Source of the DNA: CBDCOD01 sp965219665
GTDB taxonomy: Bacteria; Pseudomonadota; Gammaproteobacteria; CAKMZV01
Reading direction: 5' to 3'
DNA: 64,000 nt
NCBI GenBank assembly: GCA_965219665.1
Contig: CBDCOD010000017.1
Location: forward strand, 7,343 to 71,342
Shown here: one piece after another, positions 16,590 through 27,600 of the stretch
How the letters are laid out: each line of letters starts with the position of its first letter
How positions within the stretch are numbered: the stretch's first letter is position 1
Notes under the pieces: generated by a model
What the model was told of the DNA's origin: nothing
The model's input: only the letters and a program-made list of their open reading frames with translations
The model's database searches: none
Program-made: the position numbers and the translations under genes

Positions 16590-17483
16590 ATGACACACTA
16601 CATTGGGCGATTTGCGCCCTCACCAACGGGTCGCCTACACTTTGGATCACTGGTCAGCGCCATAGCCAGTTTTTTAGACGCACGCGCCTGCCAAGGGACA
16701 TGGCTCCTCCGCATAGAAGACATTGACCCCCCGCGCATAGAAACAGGAGCTGCCGACAGCATCTTAGCCACTTTAGACGCCTACGCACTCCACTGGGACG
16801 GAACGCCCACCTACCAAAGCCAGCGCTTAGAACACTATCACCACCACCTACAGCAGCTACATGATGCAAGACGCACCTACTACTGCAACTGCAGCCGCCG
16901 AACCATTCGTGAACAAGGCGGGCACCTTGACAACCACTGCCGTCAAGCCAACAACACCACCGGCATCATCCGCCTACACACACAAGGCAGCATAAACTGG
17001 CATGACGGTATTCAGGGACCACAGCAACGCTGCTTTGATACACAAGGCGACTTCATCCTAAAACGCCGTGACGGCTTCTTTGCCTACCAATTAGCCGTAA
17101 GCGTTGACGACGCTCTCCAAGGCATAACCCACATTGTGCGCGGCAGTGACCTACTCTCCTCAACCGCCATGCAAATCTATCTGTTACAGCAATGGGGATA
17201 CACCATCCCACACTACGCACATAGCCCCACCATCATCAATCGCGAAGGCAATAAACTCAGCAAACAGCACTTTTCACCCACGCTCTCCATAGAGCCCAAC
17301 GCCATCCGCAAAAACTGGATAAAAGCCCTACATCACTTGGGGCACTCTCCGCCACAATCCCTCACACACCAAACCATAAACGCTATTAAAGACTGGGCAA
17401 TCACGCACTGGTCTCTCTCTGCAATACCCGACACCCTACAACAAGCAGAACACAGAAAAACGCCGAACAGCGCCGCCCCTTAA
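16590..17483 (+). CDS. gluQ: Glutamyl-Q tRNA(Asp) synthetase
   Basis: 297 residues, the GluRS catalytic core without an anticodon-binding domain. It has GRFAPSPTGRLHFGSL with the HIGH-like site, WLLRIEDIDPPR, a Cys-x-Cys plus downstream His/Cys zinc-binding element (YYCNCS ... NHC), and a KMSKS-equivalent KLSKQ near residue 222. The enzyme attaches glutamate to queuosine at position 34 of tRNA-Asp. ATG 16590 begins the conserved N-terminus. It likely shares the pyrF transcript. Its stop overlaps the end of the convergent TauE/SafE gene by 4 bp. Confidence 0.92.
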   Translation: MTHYIGRFAPSPTGRLHFGSLVSAIASFLDARACQGTWLLRIEDIDPPRIETGAADSILATLDAYALHWDGTPTYQSQRLEHYHHHLQQLHDARRTYYCNCSRRTIREQGGHLDNHCRQANNTTGIIRLHTQGSINWHDGIQGPQQRCFDTQGDFILKRRDGFFAYQLAVSVDDALQGITHIVRGSDLLSSTAMQIYLLQQWGYTIPHYAHSPTIINREGNKLSKQHFSPTLSIEPNAIRKNWIKALHHLGHSPPQSLTHQTINAIKDWAITHWSLSAIPDTLQQAEHRKTPNSAAP

Positions 17484-18235
17484 ATCAAATCAAACAACAA
17501 TTTGACAATAAAAACACTAAGCACCACATTCAGCACCCATCTGATCCACTTCTCCCCTTTTTTAACCGATGTCTGCGCGCCCAGATAACCTCCGATACTC
17601 GTCCCCACAGCTAATACACACCCCGCCAACCACAACACATCAACCTGTGTAGCAAAAACCATAAGCGCAGCAACGGTATATACCAACACCACCGTCACCT
17701 TATACATATTCGTACGCACCAAATCTAAGCCCATCACCTGATTCAATATAGGCATCAAAATAAAACCAACCCCTATCTGAATAAAGCCCCCCCAGAACCC
17801 CGCACCAATCATACACACATGCCCCCAAAACAACCGTTTGGGCTCGCCCTGATGATCCACTGCCTTATACGTATTACCAAACGCAGTAACCAGCATCACC
17901 GCAACCATCACCGTTATTAACACCACATTAAACCAAACCTCATCCAAGCGCACCCCAACCTGCGCCCCCCCCACTGCACCAATGGTAGCGCACAATGCCA
18001 ACGTAGCGCTCAGCCGAAAATCAGCTAAACCATTACGCCAAAAACCGATTACTGCAGACAGATTTTGAAACAAAATACCAATGCGATTTGTGCCATTGGC
18101 TACTGGGGCAGGAACCCCCATAAACAGCATAATAGGCACAGTCAATAACGACCCACCCCCTGCCATCACATTCAACCAACCAGAACCAACGCCAACCAAC
18201 GCCAGCAAACCCAACTGCCACCACTCTAACACCAC
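17480..18235 (-). CDS. TauE/SafE (TSUP) family membrane permease
   Basis: About 252 residues with eight predicted helices in two halves. The N-terminal LALVGVGSGWLNVMAGGGSLLTVPIMLFMG and the second-half GGFIQIGVGFILMPIL are the typical glycine-rich TSUP motifs. Members move sulfonates, sulfite or related anions; the substrate is unknown. GTG at 18235 is preferred (AGGAG 7 nt upstream). The longer frame back to 18316 would begin inside the 3' end of rnpB and adds a non-family N-terminus. It lies downstream of rnpB on the same strand. Confidence 0.85.
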   Translation of the reverse strand: MVLEWWQLGLLALVGVGSGWLNVMAGGGSLLTVPIMLFMGVPAPVANGTNRIGILFQNLSAVIGFWRNGLADFRLSATLALCATIGAVGGAQVGVRLDEVWFNVVLITVMVAVMLVTAFGNTYKAVDHQGEPKRLFWGHVCMIGAGFWGGFIQIGVGFILMPILNQVMGLDLVRTNMYKVTVVLVYTVAALMVFATQVDVLWLAGCVLAVGTSIGGYLGAQTSVKKGEKWIRWVLNVVLSVFIVKLLFDLI

Positions 18236-18270
18236 AACCCCTCTCCTACAAACAACACATACTAAAATCA

Positions 18271-18634
18271 AAAAAGCGAGCCGATCTATAAGCCGGGTTC
18301 TGTCATGAGCAGTCATTCATCTTGGCAAGCGTGTCACCACGCTGCTCTGCGCGAACTACCCGAAAGTCATGCGGGCAACATGTTGTATCCGAAGACACGT
18401 ACTTTCCTATTTGTCTTGCTCCAGATGGGGTTTACCCTGCCACTGCTGTTACCAGCAGAGCGGTGCGCTCTTACCGCACCATTTCACCCTTACCATTCAC
18501 TACCTAAATAAGCTATGGCGGTATATTTTCTGTGGCACTTTCCATCAGCTCACACTGTCCAGAAGTTATCTGGCATCTTGCCCTATGGAGCCCGGACTTT
18601 CCTCTGCGTACAGCGACTGCTTAACCGACTCGCC
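18271..18634 (-). ncRNA. rnpB: RNase P RNA (class A)
   Basis: The catalytic RNA for tRNA 5' processing, about 364 nt. On the minus strand it shows the universally conserved GAGGAAAGTCCGGGCTC near the 5' end, then AGGGTGAAATGGTGCGGTA and AAGAGCGCACCG, GCTGGTAACAG, GGTAAACCCCA, and the 3' GACAGAACCCGGCTTATAG. The 5' GCGAGTCGGT and 3' ATCGGCTCGC ends pair as P1. Six T residues directly follow P1 (18275-18270), so P1 plus the U-run probably acts as terminator. A TATAAT at 18645-18640 and a weak TTCAGC 17 bp upstream give the promoter. Confidence 0.95.
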
Positions 18635-18639
18635 TCACC

Positions 18640-18668
18640 ATTATAAAGGCAATGACTGGGAGGCTGAA
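18640..18668 (-). promoter_or_regulatory. Probable rnpB promoter
   Basis: Perfect TATAAT (18645-18640 on the minus strand), spacer 17 bp, -35-like TTCAGC (18668-18663). Initiation 6-7 bp after the -10 falls at about 18634, where P1 of RNase P RNA begins. Confidence 0.6.
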
Positions 18669-18719
18669 TCTTTACCGAGCATGCAAATGAGTTGCGTTCA
18701 TCCTACCAATGGTGCTAAA

Positions 18720-19192
18720 ATGAAACAACTTGTGAACGAATTTTATGGTAACTGGACACTATGTGTGCGCCCACAAAAACAGCAACACTGCTTAAAAGTG
18801 CTATCCTTTGCCAGCACAGGACTACTTGCAAATAATCTGATTACAGTTGATTCCGACCCCAATTTACACACTGTCGTCGTTGCTGGATCGCAGCAAAACC
18901 TTGGAGAAACAGTCGCTCCCTCCTCAATAATCCAAAGCATCTTTAGTTACCCCTTTGACAATGTCCTAAGCTATCGCATCACCACAGGCAACAATCTATT
19001 TGCCATAGATCGCACCAGGCACCCACTACTACCCCACCTGCTACTAACGGTGGCGGTAGTGGTGGCGGCAGCCGTCGCCGCAGCGGCGGCAGTGGTGGCT
19101 GTAGTCTGCACCATACGGCAACAACCGATTGGGTGCTCTGGCTACTCGTGCTGCTTAGTGTCGTTGCCTTACGCCGACGACGCTACAGTTAG
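18720..19192 (+). pseudogene. Frameshifted remnant of a cadherin-like surface protein with C-terminal sorting tail
   Basis: In one frame the translation gives a stretch resembling a CADG/cadherin-like domain end (SYPFDNVLSYRITTGNNLFA, then IDRT). After a shift (-1 or +2) near 19010-19020 another frame continues as APTTTPPATN, a Gly/Ser-rich linker, GGCSLHHTATTDW, a leucine-rich transmembrane segment, then LRRRRYS and a TAG at 19190-19192. Linker, Gly-Gly-Cys, helix and Arg cluster match the sorting tails of GlyGly-CTERM, MYXO-CTERM or JDVT-CTERM type. No slippery heptamer is evident, so it is read as a decayed gene; a sequencing error is the alternative. The upstream part seems lost, since rnpB lies immediately before it. 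Confidence 0.55.
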
Positions 19193-19277
19193 CGTTACTT
19201 GCCGCCACGAGCGTACAACAATCTGTGCAGTCCACCACCAGTACCACTGGTTAAAAAACCTGCTTAAAAACCTTGTT

Positions 19278-19310
19278 ACACTGCCCCCAGAGGGCAGTGT
19301 TTGTTTTTTT
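19278..19310 (+). terminator. Intrinsic terminator before glcB
   Basis: Perfect 9-bp stem (ACACTGCCC and GGGCAGTGT) with a 5-nt loop, followed by TTGTTTTTTT. It ends transcription of the remnant surface-protein locus 86 bp after its stop codon and 27 bp before the malate synthase start, so the glcB promoter must overlap or lie upstream of it. Confidence 0.85.
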
Positions 19311-19336
19311 ACTGTTTATATTGAAATTGTAATACT

Positions 19337-21514
19337 ATGAAAAATTCTGCTGTTCAAATCGCTAATGTATCCGTTTGCCAATCATTATTTGAGTTTATCA
19401 ACAATGAGGCATTACCCAATACGGGCATTGAGAGTGCCCATTTTTGGGAACAGTTGAGCGTAATTGCCACTGATCTCCTCCCTGAAAATCGAGCGTTACT
19501 TGCTAAGCGCAACGCCTTACAGCAACAAATAGATGCGTGGTATCAACAAGGAGGCACAGACCCTGTAGCGCATAAGGAATTTTTACAGTCTATTGGCTAT
19601 TTGAGCGTAGAGCAAGAGGATGATTTTTGTGTAGATACAGCGCATGTGGATTATGAGATAACCGATATTGCAGCTCCCCAATTGGTCGTTCCGGTCAATA
19701 ATGCACGCTATGCCCTGAATGCAACCAATGCGCGCTGGGGCTCTTTATATGATGCTCTGTATGGTACCGATGTTATTGATGAGCACGATGGTAAAGAGAA
19801 AGGGAGTGCATTCAATCCTAAACGGGGGCATGCTGTTACCGAGTATGTGATGCGCCTGTTGATAGAATGGCTCCCTTTGCAGCATGGTACGCTGGCAGAT
19901 GCTACTGCTTTTTATGTACACAATGGTGCGCTGCATATTACTGTAAATGGCAAAATAACGCAGTTGCACGATGATGCTGTGTGGGTAGGCTATCAAGGGA
20001 AGGCTGATAGTCCATCAGCATTGCTTTTTAAGCATCATAACTTGCATATTGAGCTGCTGTTTGATAAGAGCCACCCTGTAGGAAAAAGGAGTCCTTGTGG
20101 GCTAAAAGATGTTGTATTAGAGTCCGCTGTTACGACTATTCAGGATTGTGAGGATTCTGTTGCTGCGGTAGATGCAGAGGATAAAGTGCTTGTATATCGA
20201 AATTGGTTAGGGCTTATGCTAGGTACCTTAAGCGAGACAGTGCATAAGAATGGTATACCAGTTGAGCGTACCCTCAATCCGAATAAGGCATATAGTGCAC
20301 CTGATGGCTCACTATTTGAGCTAAGCGCGCGCTCCTTACTTTTGTGCCGTAATGTGGGGCATTTAATGACTAATCCTGCTATTATCATGGCAGATGGGTC
20401 CGAAATACCCGAGGGGATTATGGATTGTATGGTGACTGCATTATGCGCCTTACATGATTTAACGAATAGACGAGTTAATTCACAAGCGGGCAGTATGTAT
20501 ATTGTTAAACCCAAGATGCATGGACCTGAGGAGGTGGCTTTTGCTGTCAAATTGTTTGGGCGTGTTGAGCGCGCTTTGGGACTGGCAGAGAATACGCTCA
20601 AAATCGGCATTATGGATGAAGAACGCCGCACAAGCATTAACCTCAGGGCCTGCATTCGTGCAGCAAAATCGCGCATTGTATTCATCAATACAGGGTTTTT
20701 AGATCGTACCGGAGATGAGCTACATACTGCCATGTATGCAGGCGCTATGCTGCCTAAAGGCGATATGAAAGCAGCTACATGGTTGCAGGCATACGAGAAA
20801 GCAAATGTTATTGTTGGCTTACAGTGTGGCTTGCCCGGACATGCACAAATAGGCAAGGGTATGTGGGCAATGCCTGATGAAATGGCGCGTATGATGCATG
20901 ATAAAGTCGGACACCCCGCATCAGGAGCTAATACCGCGTGGGTCCCTTCTCCTACAGCAGCCACCTTACATGCTATTCACTATCATCAGGTGGATGTGCT
21001 TGCCGTTCAGCAACAGTTAATGCAGGAGTGCTTAACATACCCTTTGGATGCGCTTTTGACGATACCTATTTTGAATACTGTGCCCAGTTCTGAGGCTATA
21101 GCGCAAGAGTTAGATAGCAATTGTCAGAGCATATTGGGCTATGTAGTACGCTGGATTGATCAGGGCATTGGATGCTCTAAAGTGCCAGATATTAACCATG
21201 TGGGCTTGATGGAGGATCGTGCTACCTTACGTATTTCTTCACAGCTACTTGCAAACTGGCTGCTGCACGGCTTGATTACTAAGGAGCAAGTTAGCAATGC
21301 TATGCAGCGCATGGCAGCGGTAGTAGATGCACAAAATGCACATGATGCTGCCTATACGCCAATGGCTCCTGAATGTGATGGTCTAGCGTTTACTGCAGCT
21401 TGTACATTGGTGTTTAATGGCGCTACAGTGGAAAACGGCTATACAGAGCCTGCTTTACATCATTTTCGCTTGCTGAAAAAAACGGAAAATACATCTGCCT
21501 CAACAGCAGAGTAG
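19337..21514 (+). CDS. glcB: Malate synthase G
   Basis: 725 residues, close to the 723 of E. coli GlcB. It condenses glyoxylate with acetyl-CoA to malate. Diagnostic segments include ARWGSLYDALYGTDVI, RGHAVTEYV, VYRNWLGLMLGTL, the SMYIVKPKMHGPEEV motif, KIGIMDEERRTS (Glu and Arg of the active site), INTGFLDRTGDELHT and, near the C-terminus, MEDRATLRISSQLLANWL. Cytoplasmic. No isocitrate lyase or glc regulator is in the window, so whether it serves the glyoxylate shunt or glycolate use is undecided. A terminator lies just upstream; its end is 32 bp from the convergent giant gene. Confidence 0.95.
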   Translation: MKNSAVQIANVSVCQSLFEFINNEALPNTGIESAHFWEQLSVIATDLLPENRALLAKRNALQQQIDAWYQQGGTDPVAHKEFLQSIGYLSVEQEDDFCVDTAHVDYEITDIAAPQLVVPVNNARYALNATNARWGSLYDALYGTDVIDEHDGKEKGSAFNPKRGHAVTEYVMRLLIEWLPLQHGTLADATAFYVHNGALHITVNGKITQLHDDAVWVGYQGKADSPSALLFKHHNLHIELLFDKSHPVGKRSPCGLKDVVLESAVTTIQDCEDSVAAVDAEDKVLVYRNWLGLMLGTLSETVHKNGIPVERTLNPNKAYSAPDGSLFELSARSLLLCRNVGHLMTNPAIIMADGSEIPEGIMDCMVTALCALHDLTNRRVNSQAGSMYIVKPKMHGPEEVAFAVKLFGRVERALGLAENTLKIGIMDEERRTSINLRACIRAAKSRIVFINTGFLDRTGDELHTAMYAGAMLPKGDMKAATWLQAYEKANVIVGLQCGLPGHAQIGKGMWAMPDEMARMMHDKVGHPASGANTAWVPSPTAATLHAIHYHQVDVLAVQQQLMQECLTYPLDALLTIPILNTVPSSEAIAQELDSNCQSILGYVVRWIDQGIGCSKVPDINHVGLMEDRATLRISSQLLANWLLHGLITKEQVSNAMQRMAAVVDAQNAHDAAYTPMAPECDGLAFTAACTLVFNGATVENGYTEPALHHFRLLKKTENTSASTAE

Positions 21515-21546
21515 CCCTCTTTAAGAAAAGCGGTATTTTTATTACT

Positions 21547-21687
21547 TTAGATTTGAGTCTTTCTACTCATCTTCACAGTAGATAGATGATAGCGGCGGCG
21601 AGAAAGTAGTATTTTAAGCAGTGCGAGCAAGCAGAGCAGCAGTAAAGATGGGTCATAATCGCTGTCCAATATCAAGGCACAGCCACC
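21547..21687 (-). other. C-terminal sorting tail of the giant protein
   Basis: The last 46 residues start with GGCALILDSDYDP, continue with a leucine-rich helix and the cluster RRR, and end with a further 14 residues. The plan (Gly-Gly-Cys, Asp-Pro, helix, Arg cluster) resembles JDVT-CTERM/MYXO-CTERM/GlyGly-CTERM signals processed by intramembrane proteases. Tail class is uncertain; the processing enzyme is not in this window. Confidence 0.65.
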
Positions 21688-24600
21688 ACTTTCTTCACTT
21701 GAACGACTGTCTAAAACAATAAAGACGTCTGTGTTTGCAACACCTACTAAGGAGAGAACATTGCCATTTAATCCCTTAGCTCTATCGTACGATCCAGCAT
21801 TATAAGCGTCACTATCATTGATACCGCCATCTGTAATGCGAACAAGAATACACCGATTACCGCTGGTTAGTCCAGAAGAGTACAGTCCACTATCTGCCTC
21901 AGGGCAACTGCCATTGGCTAAGAGTGGTGCGCTGGATGTGGCATCACCTTGACTGGTGTCAAAATCGCGCCAACCTATTCCCAGTAGATACGTTCTTAAC
22001 ACTAAGGAGCCATTGGGTAGCTGGCTAGGTAAGCGAATTGTGGCTAACGCAATGCTACCAACATGACGAAGGCCTGCCATTTCCATGTCAATTAAACCTG
22101 TTCTATATTCAAATACGGGGTCTGCTACATAGCCTGTTCCTCTACCTAAGCCGTTTAGGCTCTCAATGCTTTCTTCTGTTAGCACCAGCCCTGTAGAGAG
22201 TGCCATAGAGCGCGCAAAATAACCAGAGCGCGCAACGTTCTGTGACTCACTTAGTCTGTACGATGCGCTCTCAGTCCATATGATACGACGAATACTGGTA
22301 CTCTCTTGTATTTCATCAGGCAGGCCGTCTTGCTCTGAGTCAATCAGTTGACTCACCTCTATTTGATTTGGCAGCACAGTCAATACCAGACTACCTCTGG
22401 ACGCGGCAGTGATACCCTGAGCACTTCTACGGTGCACACTCACTGTAACTTCATATACACCCTCTGCAAGATTGCCAGGATTAAATATTATGCGCTGGCA
22501 AGATCCATGACCAGAACTCAGTAGGCCACCATGGCTTTCATGATGCGAGAGACAGAGTGCACTACCTGTTATGCGAGATACTATTTCTGTGGTTCCTATG
22601 GACCAGTCCAAGAAGGTCTGCGCTGACTGCCAGCCACCTAAGCGGGCGGTTATCGTAACCGTTCCACCACCTGCTCTTATGGCTCGAACCTTGCCATTGC
22701 CGTTGCCTTCTTGGAATAGTTCTAACCAGACTACTGGTTGGTTGTGGATTTGTGGATTTGTGCCGTCTAAAATTTCTTGCCCATCTCCGACACCATCGCC
22801 GTCTAAGTCACTATTAAACTGCGCATTCACCACCCCTAAGCCCTGCAAATAGAATTCTACAGCGTTGCTTAAACCGTCGGTATCACTGTCTGCTGCACCG
22901 TTACTTATAGGGCTATTTGCATTGGTCCGAGAGTACCCTTGGCGCACTTCAATAATATCGGGCAAACCGTCACCATCTGTATCTGTTTCAGCTGTTAAGC
23001 CAGAGTTTGAGCTACAGCTGATGTTATCAGATGGTATCGCTGGATTTGCATCCGCACAGCCAATCAGGGTCTCTATCGTATCAGGAATACGATTTCCGTT
23101 GATGTCTGTTTCAATATCTGCCTCATGTGGATTGAGGTTGTTAGCAACTTCAAATACGTCTGGATAACCGTCAGCATCAGCATCACTTATGGCACTGACG
23201 CCCGTTATGCCAATACTGGCAAGATAGCCTTCAATCGCATTAGTAATACCGTTAGCATTACTATCACCTGCTCCATTCAAATACGGAGAGTCTGCATCGT
23301 TTATACCATTGGATAGAATATACTCTAAACCATCTGGCAGACCATCACCATCCGAGTCAAACGCTCCATCAGGAATGCCGTCATTGTTGCTATCTGCCAC
23401 ATTGCCAGCGCCTCGTTCTTCAAAGCGATTTTGTAGGCCATCGCCATCTGAATCCTCTACGTGATCAAAGACACTATCAAGATCTGTATCACGGTTATTT
23501 GGCGCAGTATTGAACTCCCGCAACTCTAAAATATTACTTAAACTGTCACCATCTGCATCTTCATCTGCATCGCTTAGCCCATTGTTATTTGTATCGCTTA
23601 GAGTGGCTGAGGTATTTGTTAGGTAGAATTCTTCACCGTCTGTCAGACCATCGCCATCAGTATCAGCACGATATGGATCAGTGCCTATCTGAACCTCTTC
23701 CAGATTAGTGAGCCCGTCTGAGTCAAAGTCTTCGGCACCATCATTTATACCGTCATTATCTGTGTCAGGGTCTGTGGGTAAGGCCGTAAGCGTTATGGCA
23801 CGTGAGGTGGATGCAAATATATTCCATTCAGCCCCATCGGATAGACCATCACCATCTGTGTCAGGATTTCTGGGGTTAATGCCCAAAAATAATTCAAACC
23901 CATCGGACAGACCATCATCATCTGTGTCTCCATTATGGTCTGAAATAATACCGGTTGCTGCATTGGAAGCGAGTAGGCTAAGCACGCTATCGCCTACAGC
24001 AGAAATAACGACGCTTTCTGTACTTTCGTCATTGCTATCTCCCAAAACGTCAAAACTAATGAGTGCACTACTGCTGCCTTGCTCTATGGTAGCAGAGTGT
24101 ACGGTTGTGTAGTCGGCGCCCGCAGTAGCAGTTCCTGTGGTAATAATAGTGAAGTCAATTGCATTCTGAGTAAAGTTGAGGAATGGTATGGATACCTCTG
24201 CCTGTAGTGGAACGCCTTGCAGTTGTTCCTCAAACCCTGGCTCTACTCCGTGCTGAACAATAGCAACAGTAACTGGAATATGTGCTAAAGCCTCATTATC
24301 TATAATGATTACAGTCGCTGAGGATGTGAGGTTTATATCATCAATAATTGAATCAAATTCACTGGGTTGCGGTATCATACTGATTGTGGTTAATCCAACC
24401 ACTACAGTCTCCCTGCCCTCTAATAGGGTATCATCTAATATTTCTATTGCGAGGCTGGCTGTGCTACGCCCATCTAAGATGTCATAACTGGCAGCGCCAG
24501 ATGATGTGTTGCCAAGCACAAAATCTACACCTTCAATAGCAATGCTACTGGAAACGTTTTGTACACCAATGGAAAGCGTTGAACCCGTAGCGTTAATAAT

Positions 24601-27600
24601 CGCTTCACCAGACTGGTCAGTTAATGTAACTCGAATATTCCCATGGCGGGTATTGGTGAATACTTGAGCCGGTTCAGCGACCAAGTTCTGTATGGTTAGG
24701 CTTTCTTGTCCATCTGTGATTAGATAGCGCAGTGACAACGTTTTACTTTGCTCAGCATCTAATACATCAATAGTAATGCCTGATCCAAGAGAAATAGCTG
24801 CATTATCAGAGCCGATTAGCCCAATGGTGGTCTCCTCACTTAACTCCAGTGCAGCGTCATCCAACGCCCTTAACAGAATACTTGAGCTACGAGCCCCATG
24901 GGGGATGATGATATTAAGCGCGCTTAATGAAACATCCTCACTGGCAAGGGTTGCTGATCCTGATACCCCTAAAAAGAGGCTAATATCTGTGCCAGTCAGA
25001 TTAGTGGATGCTAACGAGACAACTATCTCCAGCTCTTCATCAGATTCAAGAATCGTATGCGTAGTAGCAGCAAAGTTTACAGCAATATTCTGATTATTTT
25101 CATCATGGATTGTAACGGCATAAGCACTCTGAGCAGGCGTAGTGAAGTGCGGGAAGGTTGGGGCTGTAAATTGAATAATAATGTTCTCTTCATCTTCAAA
25201 TAGTGTGTCTGTACTGACATAGAGCACAATTGCTGCACTCGATTGCAGCGGATCAATCACAAAAGTTTGACTACTTAGTGTGTAATCCTCACCAAGCGTT
25301 GCATCTCCTCCCAGAATGAATGGGAAATATAGGGGAATTGATGTGTGGTTCACTGTATCTAAGCTAAGTACCGCTGTAATAGAGCCTACATTTTCTGCCA
25401 CAGCATCATCTACACCAAGGCGATATGTATGTGGACCTAAGTCATTATCCAGAATATCAATGATGGCAGTATTGCCCAACGATACCGCGCGCAAGTCCCC
25501 TGTAGGGTTAGAAACTTGTAATATGGCAGTTTCTGTCGTCTCAAAACGCAAATCATCTATGAGCATAATATCTGTGAGAACTTCATTGCTGCCGGTGCTA
25601 AGCACTACAGTAGTGCGCGAGGTAATATCTAATTCGTCAGCCGTAGCATTGATGGTGGTAACGGCTACCACAAAGGTCAATGGCTTCCACTCATTGACGA
25701 CATTACCTGCCAGGGCGACCCGCACTGACGCATGTTCTCCTTCTGTGCCTTCGTTCTCTATAAATCGCAGTGAGACAGCCGCATCTCTAAATTCATCATC
25801 GATAATGTGGGTAGAGGTTGTCAACGGTAAGTCATCTGCACTAATGCCAATACTGGCACCAATACCATTTATCTCAATACCAAAGGTTTCAGTGCTTTCT
25901 AAGAGGCTATCATTTTGAGCCAGTAGGCTAAATTGCGCGCTTTGACGATTAGGGGCAATGGCAATAGTAAAGGTTGCTGGGGAAACTATATCAGAGCCTA
26001 TACGGGCTGAATCATTGACTAAACGCACACTATAGAGCAGCGTAGAGTGTGTCTCGTTAATACGACCAATGGAAAGGCGATATACATTAGGAATAATGTT
26101 ATCTTCGCGTATGTCTGAGAAATTGATTTCGGCAGAAACACCTGTATTATCATTGTCTGTGATAGTGAAGCTGACTACATTACTGAGTTGATCTATCAGG
26201 TCGCTACGGAAGGCTGCGGATAAGGACTCGCTGTTCTCTAAACGTTCATCATCTACTGCCCCTATTGTGAATACGCCACTACTACTACCAGTCGGAATGC
26301 TAATTAAGTTGTCACTGGGCGTTATCGTATAGTCATTGGTTTCAGCAACCCCTGAGAATAATGCTTCAATAATGATGGGCTGAGCGCGACCATTGGCAAG
26401 CATTTCTCCATTGTTGTTCTCTAAATAGATGATTACATTTTGCGTTTCTCCTTCTGCAAGGGTAAACTGAGGCGTGCTGATTATAGAGACGGCATCTACC
26501 TCATCATCTATGATACTTAAAAGCACCTGTGATTCGCTTATACCTGTACGCAACTCTGGGTTTGCTGACACATCCGCCATGACAACAAATGTTTCTGTTG
26601 CCTCAATAAGGAAGTCATTGAGCACAGTTAGGGGGAATATAGCAGAGGTACTACCGTGCGCAATAGATACCATATTTGCCATATTGTAGTCATCTCCTCT
26701 AACTGCTTCACCGCTTGGGAAGGCAACCATTGTATGCAATGTCGAGCCCGTGTTATTTGTAGAGCCAATGGCAATAAGAATCTGCGTGGCAGTTGGTATG
26801 TTGGTGGATGATTGTTCGGCAAGAATCAAGTCTGTGGCTAATACTTGTACTATGATGTTTCTATTGTCGTTATCTACAATCCTGTAGCGTACAACGCTTT
26901 CGCTGAGAGTCGTACGCGTGTCACTTGCGGTTATGGTTACATCAAATGGCTCATCATTTTCAAACAAGTCATCGTCGATAACTGCAAAAGAGGCTTGGGC
27001 AGCGTTAAGACCCTCTCTTATGGTGAGGTTCGAAACAGTAATGATGTCCGTGTTCGTGGTTTGTGAGCTATCCAAATATGCGCGCTGAATGCCAGAAGTG
27101 GATACGTCAGAGAATGCCAAATTAAAGGATAGACTAAGCCCTACACCCAACATGTCAACTTCTTCTTGCAACTGTAGCCTCAATATGGCAGGAGTCTCTG
27201 CTTGCTCGCGTGGCTGCTGTGGTGTCAATACTTGAACTGTAGTGCTTTCATTATCAAAAATTGTGACATGCGTTGTCTCAACACTAACATTCACTAACGT
27301 ACTGTCGTATATATCTGTTAATGCTAATGCTACTGATTCACTAAATTCTAATACTCTATCATCATGTGTAGCATATGTGATAGTCGTATAAGTGCTATCT
27401 ATTGCTATAACAGCATCTGCAACAAAAGCATAGTCAACTGGGTCACCAATGCCGCCTGCTACTCGTGATGCACTATTTGCCAAGTTACTGCTTGGTGTGG
27501 CAATCTGAATAAAGAGCGGTACACCCGTATTATTTGGAAGAGAGAGTTCAATCAGCATGCCGATTAAGTCACCTTCTTCCCCACTATCTACATGAGTGAT

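Noticed and set aside
18950..19030. Programmed -1 frameshift in the surface-protein remnant
   Set aside because: No slippery heptamer or downstream stem is evident, and the upstream part of the gene appears missing.
18369..19340. A 323-codon plus-strand frame across rnpB and the following region
   Set aside because: Its first part is antisense to RNase P RNA. Only the part from about 18720 has protein-like content, and that is better read as a frameshifted remnant.
20140..20964. A 274-codon frame antisense to malate synthase G
   Set aside because: It lies wholly inside the strongly supported glcB gene and shows no recognisable domain.
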